DNA from: Methanofollis sp.
Lineage (GTDB): Archaea > Halobacteriota > Methanomicrobia > Methanomicrobiales > Methanofollaceae
Assembly (NCBI GenBank): GCA_028696365.1
Contig: JAQVHG010000002.1
Coordinates: forward strand, 1-34,802
DNA length: 34,802 bases
Direction: 5' to 3'
Shown piece by piece: positions 16,385-25,388 of the stretch; the first letter of the stretch is position 1; the number at the start of each line of letters is the position of its first letter. A program made the position numbers and the translations under genes. Under the pieces are notes generated by a model. The model was not told where the DNA came from. It made no database searches and saw only the letters and a program-made list of their open reading frames with translations.

Positions 16385-17271
16385 AGGGGCGTCACCCGTC
16401 CTTCACGGTCGAATTCCACTCTTCCTTTGAGATGCACCCCGTTGGCCGGCACCTTCCCGCAGGAAGCGTCGACGAGGAGGGAGGCGATCTCTTCCTCCAT
16501 GCAGACAGCGATCCCGACCATGCTCGTCGTCATCCTGGGGTTTACTTCCAGCACATAGGGGCGGTCGCCGACGATGAGGTCGACCCCTACATATCCCTGG
16601 CACCCAAGCACCGTCGCTGCTTTCACGGCGGTCTTGATGATCTCGTCTTTCATGGGGTGGTCGACGGGGGTCTCGCCGCCATGGTAGGCAAAGTAGCCGT
16701 CCTCGCCGAGGGAGATCTTCTGCCGGTTGAGAGAGAGGACGAGCGGTTCTGCACCTGAGAAGTAGAGGCAGGCTTCGCCGACGATCCGGCTCCCGATGAG
16801 GCTGACCGACATGGGTTCGCCCTCGATATATTCCTGCCCGATCTCGTCGGGGCCTGGGGCCGCCTCGGTGAGTCTGGTATTGTAGGTGTCGCACCCACGG
16901 ACCGGCTTGACCACCTTGAGCCCGTCGGTCTTCTCTGCAGGGACCGGGATACCGTGCGCAGCGAGCACCTCAAGCGAACGCTTCTTGTTGGCGCAGAGGG
17001 CGATGTTCATCGACCCACATCCGATGTTACGTGTGCAGTCTTCGAGTTTCTTGGTGAGGGGGGCGAGAAGGTGGTCGGGGGCGATGACCAGTCCGACGTC
17101 GCAGTCCGGGGCGAGGTCCTCGATCTCGGCCATCAGGTCACCACCGCGCGGGGAGACGACCTCGTAGCCACAGCGTGCAAAACTCTCAGAGAGGATCTTC
17201 AGCATGGCCCGCCCTTCCACCGCGAGGTCAGGGTCATGGAAGACTGTGTATTCAGCAAGAAATGCCCTCAT
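16381..17271 (-). CDS. mfnD: MfnD, tyramine-glutamate ligase (ATP-grasp)
   Basis: 296-residue ATP-grasp protein. The ATP-grasp signatures are VVKPVRGCDTYNTRL (about 119-133), GQEYIEGEPMSVSLIG (about 145-160) and YVLEVNPRMTTSMVGI (about 240-255). MfnD joins glutamate to tyramine in methanofuran biosynthesis, and mfnF follows with a 4-bp overlap, so both steps are coordinately expressed. It starts at the ATG at 17271, with no Shine-Dalgarno seen, so it may be leaderless. It is divergent from surE. The main doubt is other ATP-grasp ligases, which the mfnF partner makes less likely. Confidence 0.85.
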   Translation of the reverse strand: MRAFLAEYTVFHDPDLAVEGRAMLKILSESFARCGYEVVSPRGGDLMAEIEDLAPDCDVGLVIAPDHLLAPLTKKLEDCTRNIGCGSMNIALCANKKRSLEVLAAHGIPVPAEKTDGLKVVKPVRGCDTYNTRLTEAAPGPDEIGQEYIEGEPMSVSLIGSRIVGEACLYFSGAEPLVLSLNRQKISLGEDGYFAYHGGETPVDHPMKDEIIKTAVKAATVLGCQGYVGVDLIVGDRPYVLEVNPRMTTSMVGIAVCMEEEIASLLVDASCGKVPANGVHLKGRVEFDREGRVTPL

Positions 17272-17356
17272 TCATTACTGGATTGGCACCGACCGAAGAT
17301 GTAGATATTGATCGCAAACGACTATCTGGGACGGGGGTACACTCATTCAACCAACG

Positions 17357-18136
17357 ATGGACCGGAAGATTCTCCTCACCAATGACGATGGTGTATATTC
17401 CAATGGGATCTGGGCGGCATATGAGGCGCTCTCTGAGATCGCCGACGTGACGGTCGTAGCACCCGCCACCCAGCAGAGTGCGGTCGGGCGTTCGATCTCG
17501 ATCTTCGAGCCGATCCGCGCGACGAAGATCGCGGTCGACGGCGTGACGGCCTATGCGGTCGGCGGTAAACCGACCGACTCGGTGATCATCGGGCTCTTTG
17601 CCCTTGACCTCAAACCTGACCTGGTGGTGAGCGGGGTCAATATCGGCGAGAACCTCAGTTATGAGTCGATCATGACCTCGGGCACGATCGGGGCGGCGCT
17701 GGAGGCATCGAACCAGGGGACGCCTTCGGTCGCCTTCTCTCTCCAGGTCTGGGACCAGGGGGACAAGTTCGACGACCCGCGCCATGTGGGGAGCAGTTTT
17801 GAGGAGGCGAAGACAGTGGTGCGGGACGTCTGCGAGCGGATCTTTGCACGCGGGTTCCCGGCCCAGACCGATGTCGTCAATGTGAACATTCCCTCAAAGG
17901 TGCAGGGAGGCTACGAGGTCACCCATCTGGCCCGCAAGCTCTTCCACACCGGGGTGGAGCGCCGCCTCGACCCGCGCGGGAGGCCGTATTACTGGATCAA
18001 TGGACCGCTGGTCGAGGACGCGGAGGAAGGGACCGATGTCCATGCGATCAGGAAGGGGAATGTCTCGGTCACCCCGATCACCCTGGACTGCACGGCGGCA
18101 GGTGCTGAGGCCAGCATCCACGACCTCCTGAAGTGA
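17357..18136 (+). CDS. surE: 5'/3'-nucleotidase SurE
   Basis: 259-residue SurE-family metal-dependent phosphatase acting on nucleoside monophosphates. The metal-binding motif LLTNDDG is at residues 6-12, with SGVNIGENLSYESIMTSGTI (about 92-111) forming the rest of the active site, and VVNVNIP near residue 177. Length matches the family. It starts at ATG 17357, is divergent from mfnD, and is followed by a T-rich terminator. Confidence 0.95.
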   Translation: MDRKILLTNDDGVYSNGIWAAYEALSEIADVTVVAPATQQSAVGRSISIFEPIRATKIAVDGVTAYAVGGKPTDSVIIGLFALDLKPDLVVSGVNIGENLSYESIMTSGTIGAALEASNQGTPSVAFSLQVWDQGDKFDDPRHVGSSFEEAKTVVRDVCERIFARGFPAQTDVVNVNIPSKVQGGYEVTHLARKLFHTGVERRLDPRGRPYYWINGPLVEDAEEGTDVHAIRKGNVSVTPITLDCTAAGAEASIHDLLK

Positions 18137-18162
18137 AAGGCCCTGCGTCGCCCTGGGGCCGG

Positions 18163-18177
18163 GTTTTTCTTCTTTTT
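18163..18177 (+). terminator. T-rich terminator after surE
   Basis: GTTTTTCTTCTTTTT-type run about 25 bp after the surE stop, preceded by the GC-rich CCCTGGGGCCGGG. Confidence 0.55.
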
Positions 18178-18430
18178 GGGCTTTTGTAGAAATCCTCTAA
18201 ATCCTCTAGATGGGGCTCTGTGTCGGGAGGCGTGCCGCCCCCCAAACCCCCTGCCACACGATAGGGCGAGGACGGCAGCACTCTCTTTATGGTCATTGAT
18301 GGTGCCTTCCCATTCTCATCATGAACCCGGGGGCCCGGGCGGCAATCGCCCCCGGCCAACCCGGCCAAAGAGGTGGGAAGGCGGATGACACGCATTCTCC
18401 CCACGACAAGTGAGGGTTTCTCCAGAGCCC
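18178..18430. repeat. R2 MITE-like element
   Basis: Left end GGGCTTTTGTAGAAATCC, right end GGGTTTCTCCAGAGCCC (terminal inverted repeats). The interior, with GGAGGCGTGCCGCCCCCC, GAGGACGGCAGCACTCTCTT and CGGGCGGCAATCGCCCCCGG, is collinear with 10318-10550. It lies between surE and rpiA. No target-site duplication is apparent. Confidence 0.78.
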
Positions 18431-18545
18431 AGATTCACATATCTCTGGTCAGTCATCGATCCGTCCTCTCCAGAGCGTGGTCCCCCGCGCACGCTCGGTT
18501 GCCGGCGGCACCCCTTATCTGTCCAGGCCTCCATACTTTTTTTCA

Positions 18546-19262
18546 ATGAGCAAACAGGACAACCTCGAAGTGAAACAAATCGCGGGCATCGCCGCCGCTG
18601 AAGAGGTGCAGGACGGGATGATCGTCGGTCTCGGCACCGGGTCGACGGCGCATTATGCGATCCTCAGGATCGGCGAACGGGTGAGGGAGGAAGGGCTTTC
18701 GATCGTCGGGGTGCCGACCTCGTATCAGTCGGCGATGCGAGCGCGTGCCGCCGGAATCAGGGTGGCCGACCTCGTGGATTACCCTGAGATCGACCTCACC
18801 ATCGACGGTGCCGACCAGGTGGACGCCGACTTCCATCTCATCAAGGGCGGCGGCGCGGCGCACACACGTGAGAAGTGCGTGGCGGCGGCATCGAAGCGTA
18901 TCATCACCGTCGTGGACCCTTCAAAACTCTCCGAGCACCTCAATGTCCCGGTGCCCCTTGAGGTCGTCCCTTATGCCCTTGCCCTTGTAGAAAAACAGGT
19001 CGAGGCCCTAGGAGGCAAACCCACGCTGCGAGAAGGCGTGAAAAAAGACGGCCCCGTAATCACTGACAATGGAAACTTTGTCCTAGACTGCGACTTCGGA
19101 ACCATCACCGATCCAGAAGGGCTCGAAACAAAGTTAAACACCCTGCCAGGCGTCCTTACCTGCGGGATATTTACGGAATTTGCAGAAAAAATATGGGTTT
19201 TAGTTGGTGAGAGCGAGGGGTGCAGAACTCTTACGAGATCAGACCCCTGGCCTTCTCAATGA
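18546..19262 (+). CDS. rpiA: ribose-5-phosphate isomerase A
   Basis: 238-residue RpiA, interconverting ribose 5-phosphate and ribulose 5-phosphate. Motifs: GLGTGSTA (about 29-36), LTIDGADQVD (about 83-92), KGGGAAHTREK (about 99-109) and the VDPSKL segment. The ATG at 18546 is chosen because family members start just before this point; an in-frame ATG at 18477 would add 23 unrelated residues. The last 32 bp overlap the convergent regulator gene, and the C-terminal 15 or so residues after VGE look non-conserved, suggesting that loss of an earlier stop extended the frame. Confidence 0.94.
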   Translation: MSKQDNLEVKQIAGIAAAEEVQDGMIVGLGTGSTAHYAILRIGERVREEGLSIVGVPTSYQSAMRARAAGIRVADLVDYPEIDLTIDGADQVDADFHLIKGGGAAHTREKCVAAASKRIITVVDPSKLSEHLNVPVPLEVVPYALALVEKQVEALGGKPTLREGVKKDGPVITDNGNFVLDCDFGTITDPEGLETKLNTLPGVLTCGIFTEFAEKIWVLVGESEGCRTLTRSDPWPSQ

Positions 19263-19605
19263 GCGCCAGTTGGTTGTCAACCTCTTTTCTCTTATTTCTC
19301 TCGATAATGTCGATGATCTCGTTGATCGGCTTAGATAGCGAGTAGATCTTTACCGGGCGCCCCTTGCTTTCCGCCTTGCTCTCGCGGGTGTTGATCCACT
19401 TCTTCTCCTTGAGAAAGCGCATCGCAATCGAGACCTCAGGTTGCCTGAGATCGGTGCCACGCTCGATCTCCCGGGAGGTTGCTTCATCGGTGTTGGCAAG
19501 GTATACAAGCACCTTTGCAACATTGCGTTTGATTCCGATGTCAATAAGGAGTGTAGCGAACTCTTCTTCTTTTGGGGTAAAGTACAGGACTTCTTCTGCT
19601 TTCAT
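19231..19605 (-). CDS. winged-helix transcriptional regulator
   Basis: 124-residue protein with an archaeal wHTH: NVAKVLVYLANTDEATSREI (helices 1-2), DLRQPEVSIAMRFLKEKKWI (recognition helix), then a wing with SKGRPVKIYSL and a C-terminal helix of possible dimer or coiled-coil type. It resembles TrmB/ArsR-like regulators; no ligand domain is seen. Candidate control signals lie upstream: GGGTGA near the start and CCAATA...TATTGG inverted repeats within 19620-19665, possibly an autoregulatory operator. It is convergent with rpiA and is followed upstream by tbp on the same strand, with about 220 bp between them. Target unknown. Confidence 0.8.
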   Translation of the reverse strand: MKAEEVLYFTPKEEEFATLLIDIGIKRNVAKVLVYLANTDEATSREIERGTDLRQPEVSIAMRFLKEKKWINTRESKAESKGRPVKIYSLSKPINEIIDIIERNKRKEVDNQLALIEKARGLIS

Positions 19606-19811
19606 GATTGTTCACCCAGTTGACCAATAATAGGTTTCGTATCTGGACTATATGAATATTGGTGCTCGATATATATTAAACACGATAATCTTAGATACAA
19701 TATCATCTCTCAAAATAGGAGATCCTTACAGTTGGATCCTCACGGCCGCTCGTCGATATGAGGTTCCCAATGGCTGAAGGGGGTTCTCTTCTCAAATATA
19801 TTGACTCAATA

Positions 19812-19820
19812 ATTAAAAAA
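19812..19820 (-). terminator. oligo-T terminator after tbp
   Basis: The minus strand reads TTTTTTAAT about 10 bp after the tbp stop codon. Confidence 0.45.
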
Positions 19821-19828
19821 GGTATAGC

Positions 19829-20389
19829 CTAGAGGAGGCCAAGATTGGAGAGGTCTGTCATGATCTTTCTAACCGCGAGGCGCGCGTCCTCAGGCTGCTT
19901 GCCGCCAGTGATGATCAACTTCCCAGATCCGAAGAGGAGGACAACGACCTTGGGTTCTTCAAGGCGATAGACAAGACCAGGGAACTGCTCTGGCTCGTAC
20001 TCGATTCGGTCAAGGTTGAACCCGATTGCGATCTTGTTGAGGTTGATCGGTTTGCCGAGATCGGCGGAGGTGACGATATTCTGGATCGTGTAGGTAAGAT
20101 GTTCGTCGATCTCGATGTCAAGATCGCGGAGTTTGTTTCCCAGGATCTCAAGACCTTCACTGAGGTTGTCCACACTTTTTGCACCAGTAAGGACGACTTT
20201 CCCAGATCCAAAGACAAGCGCAGCGATCTTAGGATCTTTCATTCTGATGACAACGCCAGGGAAACGTTTTTTGTCATAGTCAGCACCCGGGATGCGTGAT
20301 GATATCGTTGGGAGGTCAAGAGAGTCGCTTACTTTGGCAGAGGCAACGATATTTTCTATTTTCAGGGATTCCTCTGGGCTACCGTGCAT
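19829..20389 (-). CDS. tbp: TATA-box-binding protein
   Basis: 186-residue archaeal TBP, the general transcription factor that binds TATA boxes with TFB. The two direct repeats typical of TBP are clear: repeat 1 (about 10-95) with FPGVVIRMKDPKIAALVFGS and GAKS, and repeat 2 (about 100-186) with FPGLVYRLEEPKVVVLLFGS and GGKQ. It starts at ATG 20389. A TATA box centred 27 bp upstream predicts a leaderless mRNA. It is downstream of acs on the same strand, with a 42-bp gap that includes this promoter. Confidence 0.97.
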   Translation of the reverse strand: MHGSPEESLKIENIVASAKVSDSLDLPTISSRIPGADYDKKRFPGVVIRMKDPKIAALVFGSGKVVLTGAKSVDNLSEGLEILGNKLRDLDIEIDEHLTYTIQNIVTSADLGKPINLNKIAIGFNLDRIEYEPEQFPGLVYRLEEPKVVVLLFGSGKLIITGGKQPEDARLAVRKIMTDLSNLGLL

Positions 20390-20412
20390 GTTTATAACTG
20401 ACGTAAAAAAGG

Positions 20413-20420
20413 TATATAAA
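20413..20420 (-). promoter_or_regulatory. TATA box of tbp
   Basis: Minus-strand TTTATATA is centred about 27 bp upstream of the tbp ATG. The following CCTTTTTTACG could also end acs transcription. Confidence 0.6.
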
Positions 20421-20431
20421 GAGTTGGTCGG

Positions 20432-22327
20432 TCACTCTTCCAGGGTCGAGAGGTCCCCCAGATCCATCCCAAGTTCCTGGGCCCTCAGCACCCGGCGCAT
20501 GATCTTGCCACTCCTGGTCTTTGGGAGCGAGTCGACAAACTCAACCTCGCTTGGCATGGCAATCGGACCTACTGTCATCCTGACATGGTAGCGCAGGTCG
20601 GAGACGAGGCGTTCGCTCGCAACCTCCCCATCGCGGAGGATGACGAAGGCCTTGATCTGGTTGCCCTTCACCGGGTCAGGGACGCCGATCGCCGCCGCCT
20701 CTGCGACGGCCTCGTGGGAGACAAGGGCCGACTCCACCTCAGCCGTGCCGATGTTATGACCTGAGACGATGATTAGGTCGTCTGCTCGGCCGATGACCAT
20801 GATGTTGCCGTCATGCCCTTTCACCGCAAGATCGGTGGCGGTGTAGACATGGTCGATGGTGGTCCAGTACTTCCGGTAGCGCTCGTCGTCATTGAAGACC
20901 CCACGCAACATCGAGGGCCATGGCCGCTGGATCACCAGGTAGCCACCGTTCCCTGGTTCAACCGGGTTGCCGTCCTGATCGACGACGTCGGCGACGACAC
21001 CAGGAATAGGCCGCCCGGCAAACCCGGGGCGCATCGGTTCGCCGACAGTCGTGGTGATCATGTGCATCCCAGTCTCAGTCTGCCACCAGGTGTCAACGAT
21101 CGGACACCGGGCGCCGCCGATATGGTGGTAGAACCACTCAAATGCCTCGGGGTTGAGAGGTTCGCCAACTGAGGCAAGAACCCGTAGTGAACTAAGGTCG
21201 TACTTCGAGGGCCACTCCTCACCCACCCGCATGAACATCCTGATCGCCGTCGGAGCGGTGTAGAAGACTGAGACGCCATAGTCACGGATCAGTTTCCACC
21301 ATATCCCTGGGTCAGGGTAGTCAGGGGTCGCTTCGGTAAAGAAGACCGTCGTCCCATTGAGGAGGGGGCCATAGACCACGTAAGAATGGCCGGTGATCCA
21401 GCCAGGATCGGCGGTGCACCAGTAGACGTCGTCCTCCTTGACGTCGAGAACATATTTAGTCGTATACTGGGTGCCGACAGTGTAGCCTCCGCAGGTATGG
21501 ACGATCCCCTTGGGAGACCCGGTCGTGCCGCTGGTGTAGAGGAGGAAGAGCGGATCTTCGGCGTCCATCACCTCAGCCTCGCAGGTGTGCGGTTCGTTTT
21601 CCATCAGCTCCTCAAAGTCGATCTCAATCTCAGAGTGGAGCTCGACCTTAGGGTCGTCACGGCGCAGCACGACGATCGTCTCGATGCTGGGTGCGTTGAC
21701 CACCGCCTCTTCCACGATCGGCTTGAGCTGGATCGCCTTGCCGCGACGCATCGAACTGTCTGCGGTGATCACGATCCTGGAGCCTGAGTCCCTGATCCGC
21801 TGGTTGAGGGCATTGACTCCGAACCCACCGAAGACGACCGAATGGACCGCACCGATCCTGGCGCAGGCCAGCATGGCGATGATCTGTTCTGGGATGACTG
21901 GCATGTAGATGCAGACCCGGTCGCCCTTCTTCACGCCGATCCGCTTGAGACCGTTGGCCAGTCTGCAGACCTGCCTGAGGAGTTGGCTGTAGGTGTAGGC
22001 CTTCTCCTCGCTGTTCTCTCCCCGCCAGAAGAGGGCGACTTTGTTTGCCCGACCGTTTTTCACGTGCCGGTCTAGGCAATTGTAGGTGATGTTCAGTTTC
22101 CCGTTCAGGTACCACCTGGCGTACGGGAAGTCCCACTGCATTACCGTATCAAATGGCTCAAACCAGTCGAGTTCGGCTGCGCGTGCCTTCCAGAAGGCCT
22201 CGGGATCGGCGATGAATTCCTGGTATGCTGTCTGGTAGTCTCCGACCCACGACTGTTCCTGGTAGGAAGGGTCAGGCCGGTAGTACTTTGGGGCCTCGAG
22301 AGGCACAGCAAAGTCTTGCTCTGTCAT
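20432..22327 (-). CDS. acs: acetyl-CoA synthetase, AMP-forming
   Basis: 631-residue acyl-adenylate-forming enzyme (acetate + ATP + CoA to acetyl-CoA + AMP + PPi). Motifs: LLYTSGTTGSPKGIVHT (ATP/AMP-binding), VDTWWQTETGMHM, IGRADDLIIVSGHNIGTAEVE (hinge), and PKTRSGKIMRR with the catalytic lysine. The ATG at 22327 is chosen because GAGGTG lies 6 bp upstream and MTEQDF begins the conserved part; the longer frame to 22438 adds 37 residues with no family character. It is divergent from the ADP-forming acyl-CoA synthetase gene. Likely role: acetate assimilation. Confidence 0.94.
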   Translation of the reverse strand: MTEQDFAVPLEAPKYYRPDPSYQEQSWVGDYQTAYQEFIADPEAFWKARAAELDWFEPFDTVMQWDFPYARWYLNGKLNITYNCLDRHVKNGRANKVALFWRGENSEEKAYTYSQLLRQVCRLANGLKRIGVKKGDRVCIYMPVIPEQIIAMLACARIGAVHSVVFGGFGVNALNQRIRDSGSRIVITADSSMRRGKAIQLKPIVEEAVVNAPSIETIVVLRRDDPKVELHSEIEIDFEELMENEPHTCEAEVMDAEDPLFLLYTSGTTGSPKGIVHTCGGYTVGTQYTTKYVLDVKEDDVYWCTADPGWITGHSYVVYGPLLNGTTVFFTEATPDYPDPGIWWKLIRDYGVSVFYTAPTAIRMFMRVGEEWPSKYDLSSLRVLASVGEPLNPEAFEWFYHHIGGARCPIVDTWWQTETGMHMITTTVGEPMRPGFAGRPIPGVVADVVDQDGNPVEPGNGGYLVIQRPWPSMLRGVFNDDERYRKYWTTIDHVYTATDLAVKGHDGNIMVIGRADDLIIVSGHNIGTAEVESALVSHEAVAEAAAIGVPDPVKGNQIKAFVILRDGEVASERLVSDLRYHVRMTVGPIAMPSEVEFVDSLPKTRSGKIMRRVLRAQELGMDLGDLSTLEE

Positions 22328-22405
22328 GGGGCACCTCAGATTATCATGAAAAATACCTGTGCGGGATCTTCCATTGATAAATCTACATGATCGATAGTGA
22401 ACATT

Positions 22406-22418
22406 AGATATATATTTT
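22406..22418 (-). promoter_or_regulatory. TATA box of acs
   Basis: AAAATATATATCT on the minus strand, about 85 bp before the acs ATG, giving a leader of about 60 nt that holds the GAGGTG ribosome-binding site. Confidence 0.5.
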
Positions 22419-22427
22419 GTGGTACGC

Positions 22428-22813
22428 TTTATTCTCACTCCATTTTAGAATCCAAAGTTAAATTTCGACGATATGCGATGGGTAGATAAACTCTCATGAT
22501 CGTACATGATGGATCGCGCAGGCAGATAGATTCGCCATTTCTAGGCGAATATGGTTGAATATCTCTTCTATCCTGTCCGTTCAGATTACCGGAGAGTAAG
22601 GATTAGGCAAAGATCATCGGCGATTGTCGACAGGGGCTTCAACAAATTCAAAAAGAACTTAAAGACTGGGGTAAACCACTATGGTATCAATCCAATACAT
22701 ATTTCAAATCAGTGCATATACCGAATGTTGTCACATTTGAGAGCGCTGTTCCCTGATCCTGGCCGTCAAGATGGCGCAGATGGCTGCTTCGGGTCAGTTC
22801 GTTCCCAGTATCT
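22428..22813. other. intergenic gap between acs and the ADP-forming synthetase
   Basis: About 390 bp upstream of two divergent acetate-activation genes. It is AT-richer than its surroundings and lacks R1/R2 repeats. A plus-strand frame at 22551-22850 is open but has no ribosome-binding site or family character and overlaps the next gene, so I do not call it. No RNA gene is recognised. Regulatory sites for both genes should lie here. Confidence 0.5.
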
Positions 22814-22827
22814 GAGAGGAAATATCC

Positions 22828-24891
22828 ATGGCAAAGAGAATGCTGAGTGAGGCAGAGGGGTACGATCTCCTTCGGGAATATGGTGTACCGACCCCTGGCT
22901 TCGAGATTATTACGAACGCCGATGCGGCCGCGAAAGCGGCGTCAGCCATCGGCTTTCCGGTCGTCATGAAGGTAATATCCCCCCAGATCGTCCACAAAAG
23001 CGATGCTGGCGGTGTGATTGTGGGGATCTCAGGGGCTGCCGAGGCAAAGAAGGCATTTACGCAGATCGTGGACTCTGCGAAAGAATATGATCCTGATGCC
23101 GAGGTCAAGGGCGTCATCGTCGAGGAGATGGCACAGCCAGGGCTCGAACTCATCCTGGGAGGGAAGACCGACCCGGCCTTTGGGAAGGTGATCACCTTTG
23201 GGATGGGTGGAACCCTGGTTGAACTGATGAAAGACGTCACCCTCAGGATCGTCCCAGTCTCTGAGGAGGAGATCAGGACGATGGTCAAGGAGATCAACGC
23301 CTATCCCCTCATTGCGGGCTACCGCGGGATGAAGCCGAGAGACGAAGAGGCTCTGGTTGAGATCATCGCCGGGGTGGCGCGGTTCTTTGAGGAGAACCCG
23401 CAGGTGACCGAGTTCGACATCAACCCGCTACGGCTGTATGAGTCTGGTGCCTGTGCGGTGGATGCCAGGATCATCGTGGACGAGGATCTCAAAGCCGTCG
23501 AGCGCAGGGAGCGGACATTTGTCCCGCCCGAGTACTTCACCCCGCGGTCAGTTGCAGTCATCGGGGCCTCGTCAAACCCGAAGAAGATGGGCTATGCCGT
23601 CCTCCACAACCTTCTCCACTTCCCTGGTCAGATCTATCCGGTCAACAACAAGCGGACCGAGGTCCAGGGGCTGAAGGCTTACCCGACCGTGACCGCGATC
23701 CCAAATCCTATCGACCTTGCGGTGATCACTGTCCCGGCGGCCCATGTGCCACGGGTGATGCAGGAGTGCGGCGAGAAGAAGATCCCGCTGGTCGTGGTCA
23801 TCACCGCCGGGTTCAAAGAGGCCGGCGAGGAGGGCAAGGTCCTCGAAGAGCGGATGCTTGACATTGCCAGGCATTACAACATCAGGGTCGTCGGCCCCAA
23901 CTGCCTGGGTCTGATCATCCCACCGCGGGGCCTGGACACCACCTATGTCCACGAGTCGCCCAAGCCAGGCAGTGTCGCTTTTATCTCACAGAGCGGTGCG
24001 ATCATCAATACGGTCGTCGACTGGAGTCTCAAACAGGACATCGGGTTCTCAGCGGTCTTCTCGGTGGGCAACCAGGCCGACCTCGACTTCCTGGACTATC
24101 TCCGGTTTGTTGAGCAGGACAAGAGCACGAGAGCGATCATCCTGTACATCGAGCAGCTCACCAATGGCCGGGAGTTCATGGAGGTCGTCTCTGAAGTGGC
24201 GAAGAAGAAGCCGGTCGTGGCGATCAAGTCGGGCTCGTCGCAGAAAGGACAGAAGGCGGCGTCGTCCCACACTGGTTCGCTCTCGGGATCGTATGAGGTC
24301 TATATGGAGGCGTTCAGAGAGGCCGGGGTCATCCCGGTCAGGGCGCTCAGGGGTGCCTTCGAGGTGGCCGAACTCTGTGCGTCGCCTGGTGGGTATCCAA
24401 AGGGCAGGCGTGCGATCGTGATCACCAATGCCGGCGGGTTTGCGGTCCTCTCCTCGGATTATGCCGAGATGTACGGTCTCGACCTCATTGACCTGCCGCC
24501 TGCGATCCTGAACGAGCTCAATGAGATCCTCCCTGACTACTGGAGTCATGCAAACCCACTCGACCTCCTCGGCGATGCATCTGAGAAGCGTTTCCAGCAG
24601 GTCTTCGATGTGCTTGCCCGTCACTCCGACCTCTGGGACATCGCCTTTGTGGTCGGGTTCCCGAACCTGGTCCTCGACTCTGAGAGTCTGGCTCACCAGG
24701 TCATCAAATTCAGCGGGAAGACCGAGAACCTCGTCGTCGGCACTCTCCTTGGTGGCGAGTGCATGGACGCGGGGATCAAGATCCTCAAGGACCACGATAT
24801 CCCCAACTTCGACGAACTTGAACAGTGTTTCAAGGTCGTGGGCCGCGTTGTCTGGCAGCGGTGCAGGGCGAAGTCCATCGGGCTGCCCTGA
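22828..24891 (+). CDS. fused ADP-forming acetate/acyl-CoA synthetase, beta-alpha order
   Basis: 687-residue NDP-forming acyl-CoA synthetase (acyl-CoA + ADP + Pi, reversible with acid + ATP + CoA). An ATP-grasp (beta) domain comes first, residues 1-225 (FPVVMKVISPQIVHKSDAGG; FDINPLRLYESG). The alpha part follows: a CoA-binding Rossmann domain from about 235 (PRSVAVIGASSNPKKMGYAV), the VVGPNCLGL segment, and the phosphorylatable His481 in SSHTGSLSG. This order is the reverse of the alpha-beta fusions I know best. Shine-Dalgarno GAGAGGA precedes ATG 22828. It may generate ATP from acyl-CoA or activate acids; the substrate is not determined by sequence. Confidence 0.92.
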   Translation: MAKRMLSEAEGYDLLREYGVPTPGFEIITNADAAAKAASAIGFPVVMKVISPQIVHKSDAGGVIVGISGAAEAKKAFTQIVDSAKEYDPDAEVKGVIVEEMAQPGLELILGGKTDPAFGKVITFGMGGTLVELMKDVTLRIVPVSEEEIRTMVKEINAYPLIAGYRGMKPRDEEALVEIIAGVARFFEENPQVTEFDINPLRLYESGACAVDARIIVDEDLKAVERRERTFVPPEYFTPRSVAVIGASSNPKKMGYAVLHNLLHFPGQIYPVNNKRTEVQGLKAYPTVTAIPNPIDLAVITVPAAHVPRVMQECGEKKIPLVVVITAGFKEAGEEGKVLEERMLDIARHYNIRVVGPNCLGLIIPPRGLDTTYVHESPKPGSVAFISQSGAIINTVVDWSLKQDIGFSAVFSVGNQADLDFLDYLRFVEQDKSTRAIILYIEQLTNGREFMEVVSEVAKKKPVVAIKSGSSQKGQKAASSHTGSLSGSYEVYMEAFREAGVIPVRALRGAFEVAELCASPGGYPKGRRAIVITNAGGFAVLSSDYAEMYGLDLIDLPPAILNELNEILPDYWSHANPLDLLGDASEKRFQQVFDVLARHSDLWDIAFVVGFPNLVLDSESLAHQVIKFSGKTENLVVGTLLGGECMDAGIKILKDHDIPNFDELEQCFKVVGRVVWQRCRAKSIGLP

Positions 24892-24892
24892 A

Positions 24893-24914
24893 CTTTTTTC
24901 CAGGTTCTTTTTTT
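24893..24914 (+). terminator. double oligo-T terminator
   Basis: Two T-runs (six and seven T) within 25 bp of the stop codon. Confidence 0.6.
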
Positions 24915-24967
24915 GCGAAATAGGGATACCAACCGCTTGATGCTCCCTGGCGGGGGGAGCAAATAAA

Positions 24968-25158
24968 GAGGTCATCCCAAAACTCTCTGGCCCTCATCCC
25001 CAACCGATTGAGAGCGATGGATGAAAATGAAGAGATCCCAGCTTTTTCATCGCACACCCATGCATTCGTCCCCTTCCCCCTCGTCCCCAGCACGATCCAT
25101 GTGAGAAGGCGAGTGAGTCTCGCTCATATCAGGGATGAGTGAGGGCTTCTACAAAGCC
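24968..25158. repeat. hybrid R1/R2 repeat, short form
   Basis: Left end GAGGTCATCCCAAAACTCTC (R1 right end, inverted) continues with the inverted R1 phrase CGATTGAGAGCGATGGATGA. Right end GAGGGCTTCTACAAAGCC is of the R2 type. The GC-rich core of other copies is mostly missing, so this is a deleted derivative. The rest of the gap up to the RRM gene (25159-25388) shows only a possible promoter (ACTATTATCTT near 25345). Confidence 0.7.
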
Positions 25159-25388
25159 GATTTAAGAACACCAGTGAGTTCGAGAAGTGACAGGAGGATC
25201 TTCGAGCGGCACGTCCCCCACCAGAGGGGGTCGTCAAGAAGATCTCTACAGTCCCTTCCAGACATTTTGATATCTGACCCTCACTACTGCAGACGACATC
25301 CAGTTCACCTGGATCATGCTCCCGTCCTCCCAGCACACCAAACTATTATCTTCTTCGACTGACATCTCAACACCGAGGGGGACCAGAG

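Noticed and set aside
22328-22438. 37-residue N-terminal extension of acs
   Set aside because: The extension is basic and unlike the family; GAGGTG lies just before the internal ATG at 22327.
22551-22850. 99-codon plus-strand open frame before the ADP-forming synthetase
   Set aside because: No ribosome-binding site, no family character, and it overlaps the well-supported start at 22828.
24049-24975. 308-codon minus-strand open frame
   Set aside because: Antisense to the ADP-forming acyl-CoA synthetase, whose plus-strand reading has all family motifs.
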